DNA of 64,000 nt from positions 154,618,920 through 154,682,919 of the forward strand of contig NC_039358.1 of assembly GCF_003573695.1 (NCBI RefSeq), in the 5' to 3' direction. Positions 35,190-45,233 of this stretch are shown piece by piece. The notes under the pieces are model-generated. The model saw only the letters and a list, made by a program, of their open reading frames with translations. It was not told the DNA's origin and did not search any database. Positions within the stretch are counted from its first letter, which is position 1; each line of letters begins with the position of its first letter. Source of the stretch: Papaver somniferum (taxonomy: Eukaryota > Streptophyta > Magnoliopsida > Ranunculales > Papaveraceae). Position numbers and translations under genes: made by a program.

Positions 35190-36661
35190 TTATCCACCAT
35201 AACCTTTTTGAAAGGAATTCATAGAACTTTGTCTATCAAATTGTTTGGCACATACTCTTTTCTCTAGTGGTCTTGACCTATCTTTGGAAACCAACTTCTT
35301 TGAAGAGGATAAATTTTTACATACCTCAGCAGTTTTTTGAACAAGTTTGAGCTTGTTTGCTAGGCGATTTTCTCTTCTTTGAAGTCTCTTGACATGTCTC
35401 ATATTGTGTTTGTACTTGAAACACTTTAAAAGTTCATGACCCTTGAGTGAACAATAAGAACATGTCACTGGATAAGATGATTCAGACGTCCGAGATGTGC
35501 AAGATGCTAGGCATAGAGTGGAACCTGAAAAATCAGACATAGAGTTTCCAATAGAAAGGTTAATTTCTTCTTCCAGATTGGTTGAGTTTTCTTCTGGAAG
35601 GATATCGATATTGATGTATGTATTGCTACAATTATCAAAATAAATATCTTCACAAAGAAGTGCAACACTTGATTTTTCGTCTTCATTGGAATCATAGTGA
35701 TCATACATTTCATCAAGGGTTGTAGCAAGACCTTTGTTTCCAGTGTATTTTCTACGGTTTGGACACTCATTTGAAAAATGACCAAAACCTTTACACTTAA
35801 AGCACCGTGGCATATCCTCATCATCAGCCTCGTCAGCATCCCTGTTTTTAGGAGGAATGCAATTTTGAGGTTTAACTGACGAACCAGGTTTGTCTCTGGA
35901 AAACCGTTTACTTCTCTTCAATAGAAGAGCCCTAAACTGTCTTGTGATCATAGAGACTGATTTGTCAAGATCTTTATCTGATGAATCAGTCTCAGAAAGA
36001 TCATCCTCAGAGACATAAACACTTTTATTTTTGTCAAGTAATTTAGTGTTCCTTTGTGCTTTAAAGGCAACATCCTTTCCAATTTTGGATGTATGCTCAT
36101 GATCAAAGACCTTTAGCTTCCCAACCAACGTATTTATGGAGAGAGCATCAAGGTTATTTCCTTCAACGATGGCATGCTTCTTAGAATCGTATCTAGATGG
36201 CAGCGATCTGAGAATTTTCATCACAATGTCCTTTTCAGGAATAGTCTTACCCAATGCAAAAGATGCATTAACAATGCCAGACACTTTGTGATTAAACTCA
36301 TCAAATCTTCATTTGCCGTACGAAGGTTTTTCCAATCGGAATTAAGGTTTTGAAGCCTAGCTTCCTTTTCACTGGTATTTCCTTCGAATACAGTTTCTAA
36401 GATACCCCAAGCATCTTTAGACCGAGCGCACGTAATCACATGGCGTTGAAGATCTGGCGTAATGGCATGTATGAAGGCATTCAAATCGTCGGAGTTTTTC
36501 TTTGCAGCAAGTATCTTAGCAGCGTCATATGCACGAATATCCTTAGGAACGGTCGCATTCACTACTGCCATAACGGGAGCATCATAGACATTAACTACAT
36601 AAACCCATGATTGAAAATCACGCGCTTGAAGAAAGGCACGCATAGCAATTTTCCACCACAA
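35190..36661 (-). pseudogene. gag: Element A Gag (UBN2-type copia Gag with two zinc knuckles)
   Basis: Two overlapping frames. 36661-36221 carries the copia Gag core (VPKDIRAYDAAKILAA, SKDAWGILETVFEGNTSEKE, ARLQNLNSDWKNLR). After a shift near 36280, 36284-35190 continues with FALGKTIPEKDIVMKILRSL and an acidic region. It then has the zinc knuckle CFKCKGFGHFSNEC, a second knuckle CSYCSLKGHELLKC, and a basic C-terminus that stops at 35190. Gag forms the particle and binds RNA. After this Gag there is no pol, so the element stops coding here. One frameshift near residue 128 breaks it. Confidence 0.85.
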
Positions 36662-36767
36662 GTAATTTCATCCATCGAAGACTGGTGGTACGTTTATAGA
36701 GATATCACCTCTGTCCATATCAGATCACTATAAACACAAAATTGTAAGGTCTTTAACGTGTTTGCCT

Positions 36768-36779
36768 TCTCTGATACCA
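36768..36779 (-). other. Element A primer-binding site
   Basis: Minus strand TGGTATCAGAGA; 11 of 12 bases match the initiator tRNA-Met complement. Confidence 0.85.
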
Positions 36780-36781
36780 AT

Positions 36782-39416
36782 TGAAAATGCGGGGGTCTAA
36801 CAACCACACCCAACAATTCGTTTGACAATCTGAGGGGACTTACTCCAATATACTTTCTAGAGAATCAACTAGACAGTCAGACTCAATCTAGAATAAAATA
36901 TATCAAAGAATTTAATATCTCTAACTCTTAATTCAATCCGCAATAAGCAAATAGAAATCTGCGAGCCCGATTGAATATAAGAGGAATTACTTGAACGGTA
37001 CCAAAGACCAATGTTCAAGTGTCAATCAATGTAAATCAACAACCAAAGGTTGGATATTCTAATTGATTGATCTTAACGCACAACCTGTGATATTTCTATT
37101 ATAAAACAAAATATAATGCGGAAAAGAAATAACACAAACACCAGAATTTTGTTAACGAAGAAACCGCAAATGCAGAAAAAACCCGGGACCTAGTCCAGAT
37201 TGAACACCACACTGTATTAAGCCGCTACAGACACTAGCCTACTACCAATTAACTTCGGACTGGACTGTAGTTGAACCCTAATCAATCTCACACCGATTCA
37301 AGGTGCAGTTGCGCTCCTTACGTATCTGATCCTAGCAGGATACTACGCACTTGATTCCTTTAGATGATCTCACCCACAACTAAGAGTTGTTACGACCCAA
37401 AGTCGAAGACTTGATAAGCAAATCTGTCTCACACAGATAAGTCTATAGCATTGAATAAATCTGTCTCCCGCAGAAATACCCAAGATTTTTTATTCCGTCT
37501 TTTGATAAATCAAGGTGAACAGGAACCAATTGATAAACCAGACTTATATTCCCGAAGAACAGCTTAGTATTATCAATCACCTCACAATAAACTTAATCGA
37601 CTAGCGAAACAAGTTATTGTGGGATCGCAAATGGTGAGACGAATATGTTTGTGACTACTTTTTTATCTTGCATATCACAAATATAAATCTCAATCCAATT
37701 TTACAATTGCACTCAATCACGATAGAAACAGCAAGATCAGATCACGCAACTACAAAAAGAATAGTTGGGTCTGGCTTCACAATCCCAATGAAGTCTTCAA
37801 GTCGTTAACCTACAGGGTCTCAAGAAGAAATCTAAGTTTAAAGGAGAATCAACTCTAATTATGCAACTAGTAACACACAGGAGGTGTGGGGATTAAGTTT
37901 CCCAGTTGCTAGAGTTCTTCTTTATACAGTTTTCAATCAGGGTTTTCAATCCAAGTTACCTTGATAACAAAGCATTCATTATTCATCGTCAGATGAAAAA
38001 CCTGATTCAACCAAGCTAATATCTTTCAACCGTTAGATCGAACTTAGCTTGTTACACATAAATGAAATATACCCTCATTTAGGTTTATGTAACCGTACCC
38101 AAACGTGTACACCATGTTGGTTCACAAATACTTAACCGAGGTTATCCATATGATTACTCTCATATCAACCTTATTCATCTTAACCATAACTAGTTCAAAT
38201 GACTCAAATGAAACTAGTTAAACAGTTGTTCAATTGTTATATTCTCATGGATTTATACAAGAACACAATTGAAGCAAAATCCGTTTGATTCACTCGAATC
38301 AATGCATGACCATTATAGCCACGGTTTGCAAAGATTGCATTCCTTATTGATAAATGTATTAGGTTCATGTACAACCGATTTTAGAAAGTAACCTACTTAA
38401 GTATGTGCACGGGTATGCGTACTTAAGTAACCGGATTTGATTTTGTTTTAGTTTTCAAACTCAGCAGAAATTCACGGACATGAACTTTGCGCCAGTATGC
38501 GTACGGGTACGTGTACTTTAGGTAACCAGATGAGTTTGGTTTTGGTTTTTCAAGCTCAAGCAGAAATTCACGGACGTGAACTTCCGCCAGTATGCGTACG
38601 GGTATGCGTACTTTAGGTAATCGGATGAGTTTGGTTTTGGTTTTCAAATTCAGCAGAAATTCACAGACGTGAACTTCCGCCAGTATGCGTACGGGTACGC
38701 ATACTTACCCAGTCTCCTAGAACCTTTTTGTATACACACAAGTATGCATACTTTAGGCTCCCGGTTTTGGACTTATACACTAATGTGCGAACACACTATG
38801 CTTATATCTAAAGATGGTTACAAGATTCTAAACTCTTTATTTCAATTATTGAAACATTCTTCTATAATGACAATAGTCGTTTTCACACACTATTAGCATC
38901 AAAGAAATTTTCAAGATATTAAAATAATCATTATCGAAACATTCCAAGTCTTATACCAAATGATTGTATCACACAAATCATGTAAGATGTTACTCGGAAA
39001 TTTTCTCATGATATAAGATGAACTTGGTCGAAGTGAAAGCTTATCAAGACATATTTAGAGAAATATGTAAGCGAGATATACTCAGCTCGAAATCTCAAAT
39101 GTGTATAGAGAAAACTATATCGTAACACGAATTATGTCTCAATATAGGCGATAGAGTAGAAATATACTTTCCAAGTGATAGATGAGTTTAAGTCTCCACA
39201 TACCTTTTGTCGATGAAGTTCCACAATCTCTCCTTAGTAGTTCTTCGTCTTCAAGTGATAAACGCCGTGAAGTCTAAGCCCAATACACAAACTGTGTCCT
39301 AGTCCGAGACATCTATAAATAGGCTAGAAATCAGGACTTATAGTTATGATCACTAACATTGACAAACATGCTTGAGACAGCAACACATGCGAGTTCGACC
39401 GAGCAGTGCTCTAACA
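36782..39416 (-). repeat. Element A 5' LTR
   Basis: 2,635 bp from TGAAAATGCGGGGG to GCTCTAACA. Collinear with 19300-19569 plus 30562-32912. Confidence 0.93.
38400..38760. repeat. U3 tandem array in the element A 5' LTR
   Basis: Same units as 31895-32250. The perfect palindrome lies at 38682-38705. Confidence 0.85.
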
Positions 39417-39421
39417 GAGGG
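39417..39421. repeat. Right target-site duplication (GAGGG) of element A
   Basis: Exact copy of 19295-19299. Confidence 0.92.
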
Positions 39422-40166
39422 TTTGTCCAATGGACAACGCAACAACATACAAAGGTCACAAAAGTTATTCCACTTGTGTTCTTGAGGCGGTTGCTTCATA
39501 TGATAGGTGGTTTTTGCATGGTTATTTTGGAGTATCAATGTTTTGAAGTCCTCAAATTTGTTCGATCATAATCTAAATGGTTTTGCACCTCCTTGTGAAT
39601 TTATGATCAGTGGGAACCAATAGGGGTACTATCTAGTGGATGTAATATATAAAAGTTACTCTCTTTCGGTCCAAGCATACGGTGTACCCAAAAATATTCC
39701 AATTCTTGAGATATTTAACAAGTATCAAATGGCTAAGAGGAAAGATGTGGAACGGGCATTTGGGACACTACAAAGTAAATTTAGGATCTTGTACCACAAA
39801 TGTAACCACTGGGAGAAGCAAGATATGAAATCGATCATGGGAACCTGCTTGATAATGCATAATATGGTTGTAGAAGATGAATATCGTGACCTAAAGTGTA
39901 AGTATGCGTCAAATTTTGTTCATGAACCTATAATAGGAACATTGAGGCGGACGAGCGGTTCCTTACAGAACACGGTTCTTCAAGAGAGGCTTTGTGCTGA
40001 TCTTACTGCTCATATAGGAGAACAACATGGCCAAGGATTCAGGGATAGTGAAATGCTTAGAGATGCAGTAGACAACCAAGTGGATTGGGGGGAAGATATA
40101 AACGAGGTGGATGTTGATCAAGATTTTTGTGATCCTGGGCAAGGCTTTTATGTTGATGGGAAGTAA
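39422..40166 (+). pseudogene. PIF/Harbinger transposase, 3' half
   Basis: Resumes with CPMDNATTYKGH and VLEAVASYDRWFLHGYFGVS. A small deletion follows at about 39535, where the family has its NDINVL motif; only NVL survives, so the second catalytic Asp is missing. A TAG lies at about 39620. The open part 39636-40166 contains MAKRKDVERAFGTLQSKFRI with the final Glu, CLIMHNMVVEDE, and the usual C-terminal tail. The protein is dead by deletion, stops and the 20-kb insertion. Confidence 0.9.
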
Positions 40167-41214
40167 TTTTGTGTTGTGTATTTTTGTTTAATTTGTCTAA
40201 AGAACACGTGAAATAGGATTGGATTTTACTTCTACTAAACCGTTAAACTCTATTGCTTAAAGTATTTTTTTAATTTTAATTCAAGAACATTACATTAACT
40301 TAGACAAGTAATTAAATAACAAACAACAACAAGAAAAAAAAAACGAGATAAGCTAATAACTAAACATATTACATGCTCTAAATAACTTAGTTGATTATAA
40401 GATATTGTTCACTTCACGATAGAATGATGAAACATGTCCCTTCCTTGACCAGAATATGCCATCATTGCTGCTTCAATGTTATTATTTGATCCACGTAGAC
40501 ATATTCTGAAAACCATACAGTTTCTCTTGATCTAGAATTAAGGGACACTGAAGATCTTTTGTGCATCTTTGGTTTACACCCGCTCTCGAATGAAATTCTA
40601 CATAAACGGCTTTTCAAAAACTTTGTATATCCATATCCAAAAAAGGGGTCGATCCACGATGGTGCAAAAAATTCTGACCAATTTAATATCTTCTTGTTAG
40701 ATAAAATTAACCATTTTCTCTCCACAGAAAAACAAAATACAAAACAAATAAATAAGACAAGTTAGTGCAAGTAAGCGGTGTTGTAATGTTTAGTGAACAA
40801 ATGACGTATGGTATATATAGGTCTTTGAAATCTGGCCGTCAAAAGAAAACGACTAATAATTGTCCGTTTTATAATGGCAACCATAAGATGGAATCGACCG
40901 TTGTGTATCCAATGGCAAACAAACCAAAACTGCTAACAATTTTCCGTTATACGATTATCCATCTCCCGTTGATGGTATCAGTCATTAGATCTTCAACGGT
41001 TGTATTTATCTTACGGCTGAGATTCGAAAACGACTAATCGTTTTTCCGTTCTACTACAACGAATATATTTCACACATGCTATATATATACAAGATTGTCT
41101 CACTTTAAAAATCATATCACTCAAAATCTAAGAGTCACACCACTCCAAATATGTGAAAATCACTACAATTATTTTAATTTGTTTGGTTTATTCTTTTTTA
41201 CTTGTGCAAAAGAA
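40167..41214. other. Harbinger inter-gene region
   Basis: Lies between transposase and ORF1. TATATATA at about 41079-41086 may be the ORF1 core promoter. An 87-codon frame on the minus strand (40462-40725) has no recognised domain. Confidence 0.45.
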
Positions 41215-41310
41215 ATGGTTAATTTTTCACAAGTACAAGATCTGGATTTAACAAAAGCTTATGTAATTGTTGATGGTGGATTTTCAACAAAGGACAAAAC
41301 CGTAAAATCA
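41215..41310 (+). pseudogene. Harbinger ORF1 (NAM-associated/Myb-like), 5' part
   Basis: ATG 41215 begins MVNFSQVQDLDLTKAYVIV, matching the start of the SANT/Myb-like domain of Harbinger ORF1 proteins, which help the transposase bind DNA. Cut near 41306 by an LTR-like block and resumed in the same frame at 44948. Confidence 0.65.
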
Positions 41311-41462
41311 TGATACTACATGTTTCTGAGTTGGCTTCAGGCATGTGACGATTCATACTTTACGAAGCCATGATAAATATGTTTCCTGAAAGACCTCCAC
41401 TAGCTGAGCGTTCAGTGTCACGCATTTCATCATGTCCTCTATGTAGAATAACGTAATTAGGC

Positions 41463-41750
41463 TGTTCTCCGTAAGATTGAGAGCAACAACGCCTTCAGGA
41501 CGTCGGTAACACTCACTGTTCCCTGACTACATGAGAGAGACCCGCCTCTACATAGAAGAATGATTGGGCGGTTCTCCGTAGATTGAGAGCAACAACGCCT
41601 TCAGGACATCGGTGACACTCACTGTTCCCTGACTATGTAGAGAGACCGTGTATAAATCCAGGAGGTTCTCCGTAGATTGGGAGCAACAACGTCTTCAGGA
41701 CTTCGGCAACTCGTTGTCTTCTGACTATACACCTTCGGAATAGGTATGAC
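41463..41750 (+). repeat. About 100-bp tandem repeat, three copies
   Basis: Units begin GTTCTCCGTA at 41463, 41571 and 41665 and share GAGAGCAACAACGCCTTCAGGAC with small changes. Confidence 0.8.
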
Positions 41751-41830
41751 GCTTTAACCGGCTAATATCCCTTCTGTAATAGATTAATTCTGCCGTGACA
41801 TTTACCACTGAATTCCCAGAATGATCTATT

Positions 41831-42056
41831 ATTGCTCATATTCCATGGTCGAATCCACGTCCTGATCCCATGGAATGGCAATAACTATTGCTCCTATTCC
41901 ATGGTCGAATCCACGGCCTGATCTCATGGAATTGCAATAACAATTGCTCATATTCCATGGTCGAATCCACGGCCTGATCACATGGAATGGCAATAACTAT
42001 TGCTCCTATTCCATGGTCGAATCCACGGCCTGATCCCATGGAATGGCAATAAACAA
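41831..42056 (+). repeat. 56-bp tandem repeat with CCATGG dyads
   Basis: Four regular units starting at 41832, 41888, 41944 and 42000. Each is bounded by ATTCCATGG and CCATGGAAT, an inverted pair about 30 bp apart. Degenerate copies run on to about 42310. Confidence 0.9.
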
Positions 42057-42539
42057 TTGTATCATCTCATTATTCCGATTTCATGATGAATTTACGGCTA
42101 ATCTCATGGAATGATAATACATTATTTTATTACTCCGATTTCATGATCGAATCCACAGCTGGTCTCATGAAATGGTAATATTTAATTACTCTGATTCTAT
42201 GGTCGAATCCGCGATCCCATGGAATCGTAATATTCGACTCTATTATTCCGAATTCATGGTTGAATACACGACTGATCCTATGGATTGATAATAAACAACT
42301 ACTCACTTTTATTACTCTGTTTCATGAATCATTCTCCACTGAATTTCATAAATTAGTAATAAATACTCAACAATCGGGAATCTGGATCATCACCGAGTAA
42401 GCCCCACAAAATGGTGCAAGTGTACTCGACAATGATGCACGACTGAGCACCCGGATGCACAAATGAGCATTCAAAAATATGGACAGATGAGGAATCCTAT
42501 GCAAAACAGGAGAAAAACAACAAATAATAATAAAATAAT

Positions 42540-43020
42540 TAAAGCCGCCCAGGGGCCGGGCCGGCCGGCCGTGCCCTGGCCGTGGCCAGTCCCATGCCTC
42601 TTCCATTATTTTTCCCTATTTTTTTATTTTCATGAACTCATGAAAACTCCTTGATTTTAGCAACTTTCCTTGTTTTAGCAAAACTCATGAATTCTCCATA
42701 AATTCATGGATTCGTGAAAAATAATATTATAAAATAGGAAAAGGTGTGCGGGACCGGGCAAACCTAGCCGGCCGGCCATGCCCAAGCCGTGGTCGGTCCC
42801 ACACCTCACAATCCCTAGCTTTTTATAATTATTATTATTCCCTAAACTCATGAAACTTCTTTGTTTCAACAAAAACTCATGGATTCTTCATAATATCACG
42901 GTTTCATGAAAAAATAATAATATAAAATTAGGAAAAGGCGTGCGGGACCGGCAACATAGCCGACCGTCCATGTCCTAGCCATGGCCGGCCCCACACCTTG
43001 CAATCCCTAGTCTTTTATAA
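42540..43020 (+). repeat. About 190-bp repeats with GGCCGGCC blocks
   Basis: Three units, each with a GC-rich block (GCCGGCCGGCC or related, then CCGTGG and a CCCACACC-type end) and an AT-rich part with CTCATGAA motifs. GC content is far above the surroundings. Confidence 0.8.
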
Positions 43021-44516
43021 TTATTATTTTCCTCAATTCATGAAACTCCTTGGTTTGAGAAAAATTCATAATTCCTTCATATTTTCTCAAATTTTGCTCG
43101 AATCATGAAAAGCAAAAGCCAACATGGTCACATGAACGGCTAGCCTCTCACGGTAATTTTAGATGTTAAAATACTCTCATTTTAATATTTACATAATGTT
43201 GATCAATTGAGCATACATGCTCATTCCAACAAAAATCAAGAATTTCAGTCAAGATGAAACTCTTCTGAAAATTCACAATGTTGCTCGAACACACATCATA
43301 AAATGCTGAAAATCTCAGTACGGAGACACGAACACCACGGCAACACGTGCATGCCTTCATGACTGACCATGGTCATCCCTAGGGCTTGCGCAAATCCGGT
43401 CCCACACGTTTTCATAATTCTGACCTAATTTGCTCAATTGCTCATATTGGGCCCTAACCTTGTCCAACCAACCTGGGATTTCTCAAACGGCCAACAACTG
43501 GTCCCGCGACCACTAATAGCCGGTCCCATCCTCTATTGGTTGGTCCCCATATTTCATACCTAGGTTTTATCACCTAATGTTGAACCCAACAATATTTCAG
43601 TAAATGATGAAATCGACATTTAATCATCATTCTTTTACCAACCAGTCGACTCAAGACCCTGGTGCACGCTCACTCGAGCATTCGGTAACCACATGGTCGT
43701 CCATCATCCCATGTGGTCGGTCCCTCTTCGACCAATTTTCAGAAATTCGTCAAATTGATGAAGGATTGATCGAAAATTAGGGTTTCGAACAAACGCTCCA
43801 CGAAATCATCATTTTTGAGCAAGTTCAAACACTAATAAATTTATGTTGATCCTGCAATCAGCATCTAAATTAATTATATAATATTCGATAATCTACCAAT
43901 ATTTTTAATTAATATTTTATGGGGTCACGTCACCAATAAATAATTCGTCGAATTGAGCAATACTTGCTCAGTTGCTCGAATATTGATCCAACTATCAATA
44001 TTCAGTAATTTATCAGTAATTCGTCAAATCGAGCAATACTTGCTCAGTTGCTCGAATAATCCATGTATATTCAGTAACTCATCAATATTCAACAACTCGT
44101 CGAATTTATAATATTTGCTCAGACGAGCAACATTAATACTCATGAATCACTGAGCATTCGTCAATCATGCTCGATTCAACAAAACTTAGACTCACTGTCT
44201 AATCAGTCAATAACTGACTAATTAAAACATGTCTTCTTTGCAGACTCCACGATTTGTGAGACATCAATCACGTCACAAATGGGGGGATATCACTTAGGGT
44301 TTTGGTCTGGCGGTCTACGGCACGTGGATTCATCCACGACGAGAAATGTGCGTAAGTCGTGCAAACGGTTGAAGGAGTTAGCAAATTAGTGGGTGCACGA
44401 TCAGTCAAGTCTCCACACGACATGGAACTGACTTTACCACGATCTCCCACTTTCCCACTCTTTCACTCAAGAAACCGTCACACTTACAGGGATCAATGTG
44501 TTCACTACTCTGACAA

Positions 44517-44524
44517 TATAAATA
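44517..44524 (+). promoter_or_regulatory. TATA box of the solo LTR
   Basis: TATAAATA, about 425 bp before the LTR end. Confidence 0.5.
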
Positions 44525-44947
44525 AGTCTCTAAATCCATGATTGAAAAAACAAGGATTACGTCATCAGTAATCGTTCATACATAATTTCTCGAGTAACTA
44601 CTCTCAAGAATTCATCAATCTACCAGAACTTATTCGAACTTACCAGTTCACCAATTATTGCAGAAACCTTCAACACATCCACAATCCTTGATCATCATTG
44701 ATCCCACACAATTCTCAGCTTCCCTCCTACAGACCATCTCATCGCCCTCTTTGCGACCGAATTGACTCTGGAACGACCATTGACTTGGTTTAGGCCGGAT
44801 TCCTACAAATTGATCTCTCGAATCTAAGCACTCCCTTTGCAATGCATCTGTGTGAGGTTAAGCAGTCTGCTCGGTTGAGGAGTCTCGACTACACTCTCAT
44901 CTCTCCACTTCCCTAAAAAACCAGCGACTCGTTTTTCTCCATCTACA

Positions 44948-45190
44948 GTAACGTTCGGCACTGATTCAACAGTTGGGAGGTATCAAGACTTGGAAACTTT
45001 CTGGGGAAATATTGAGCCGGAATACCTTAGAAATTTTGTGCCACGTACAAACCGGACTCGAAAAGCATTTCAAAACTGGATGAGTGCCCTCAAAAGAGAT
45101 TGTAGGAAACTTGCAGCAATTGTGGCGGCTTATCTTAGGAACCCGCCGAGTGGATGGACTGGTGATCAAATAATAAGTCTCTTCATATAA
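44948..45190 (+). pseudogene. Harbinger ORF1, 3' part
   Basis: Contains VGRYQDLETFWGNIEPEYL, then RTRKAFQNWMSALKRDCRKL and NPPSGWTGDQI. This is the typical ORF1 order: a tryptophan helix, a second helix with Trp, and the SG-T-ED-I motif. The frame stops at 45188-45190, where the family has its exon end. Same sense as the transposase. Confidence 0.7.
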
Positions 45191-45233
45191 ATATTCTTAT
45201 CACATGTTATATTATGTGTATGTCTATAACATT

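Larger units (their letters stand above)
19300..39416 (-). mobile_element. Element A: Ty1/copia-like, gag-only LTR retrotransposon containing nested elements
   Basis: 20.1 kb including nested DNA. Element A itself is a 2.6-kb LTR at each end with a 3.87-kb interior (32913-36781). In its own orientation (minus): 5' LTR 39416-36782, tRNA-Met-type primer site 36779-36768, gag, coiled-coil ORF, purine tract, 3' LTR 32912-30562 continuing at 19569-19300. No protease, integrase or RT is present, so it needs proteins from another element. This layout fits the TR-GAG type of non-autonomous elements. The Gag sequence points to Ty1/copia, possibly the Sirevirus side. Confidence 0.88.
41311..44947 (+). 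mobile_element. 3.6-kb LTR-like block, probable solo LTR of another family
   Basis: Starts TGATACTACATG and ends ATCTACA. It interrupts ORF1 and contains no protein gene. TATAAATA at 44517-44524, near the right end, fits a promoter followed by R and U5 in plus orientation. No internal region or second LTR is present, hence a solo LTR. The right flank GTAAC (44948-44952) resembles GTAAA at 41302-41306 but the left boundary is not exact, so the target duplication is unproven. Confidence 0.6.

Noticed and set aside
40462..40725. Minus-strand open frame as a possible Harbinger gene
   Set aside because: It does not resemble transposase or ORF1, and ORF1 is found downstream on the plus strand.
42367..42872. 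Pro/Gly/Arg-rich open frames in the GGCCGGCC repeats
   Set aside because: Product of GC-rich tandem repeats; no start context or domain.
41302..44952. GTAAA/GTAAC as a target duplication for the 3.6-kb solo LTR
   Set aside because: The left copy does not abut the TG start of the block, so it is not accepted as a duplication; kept only as a hint.
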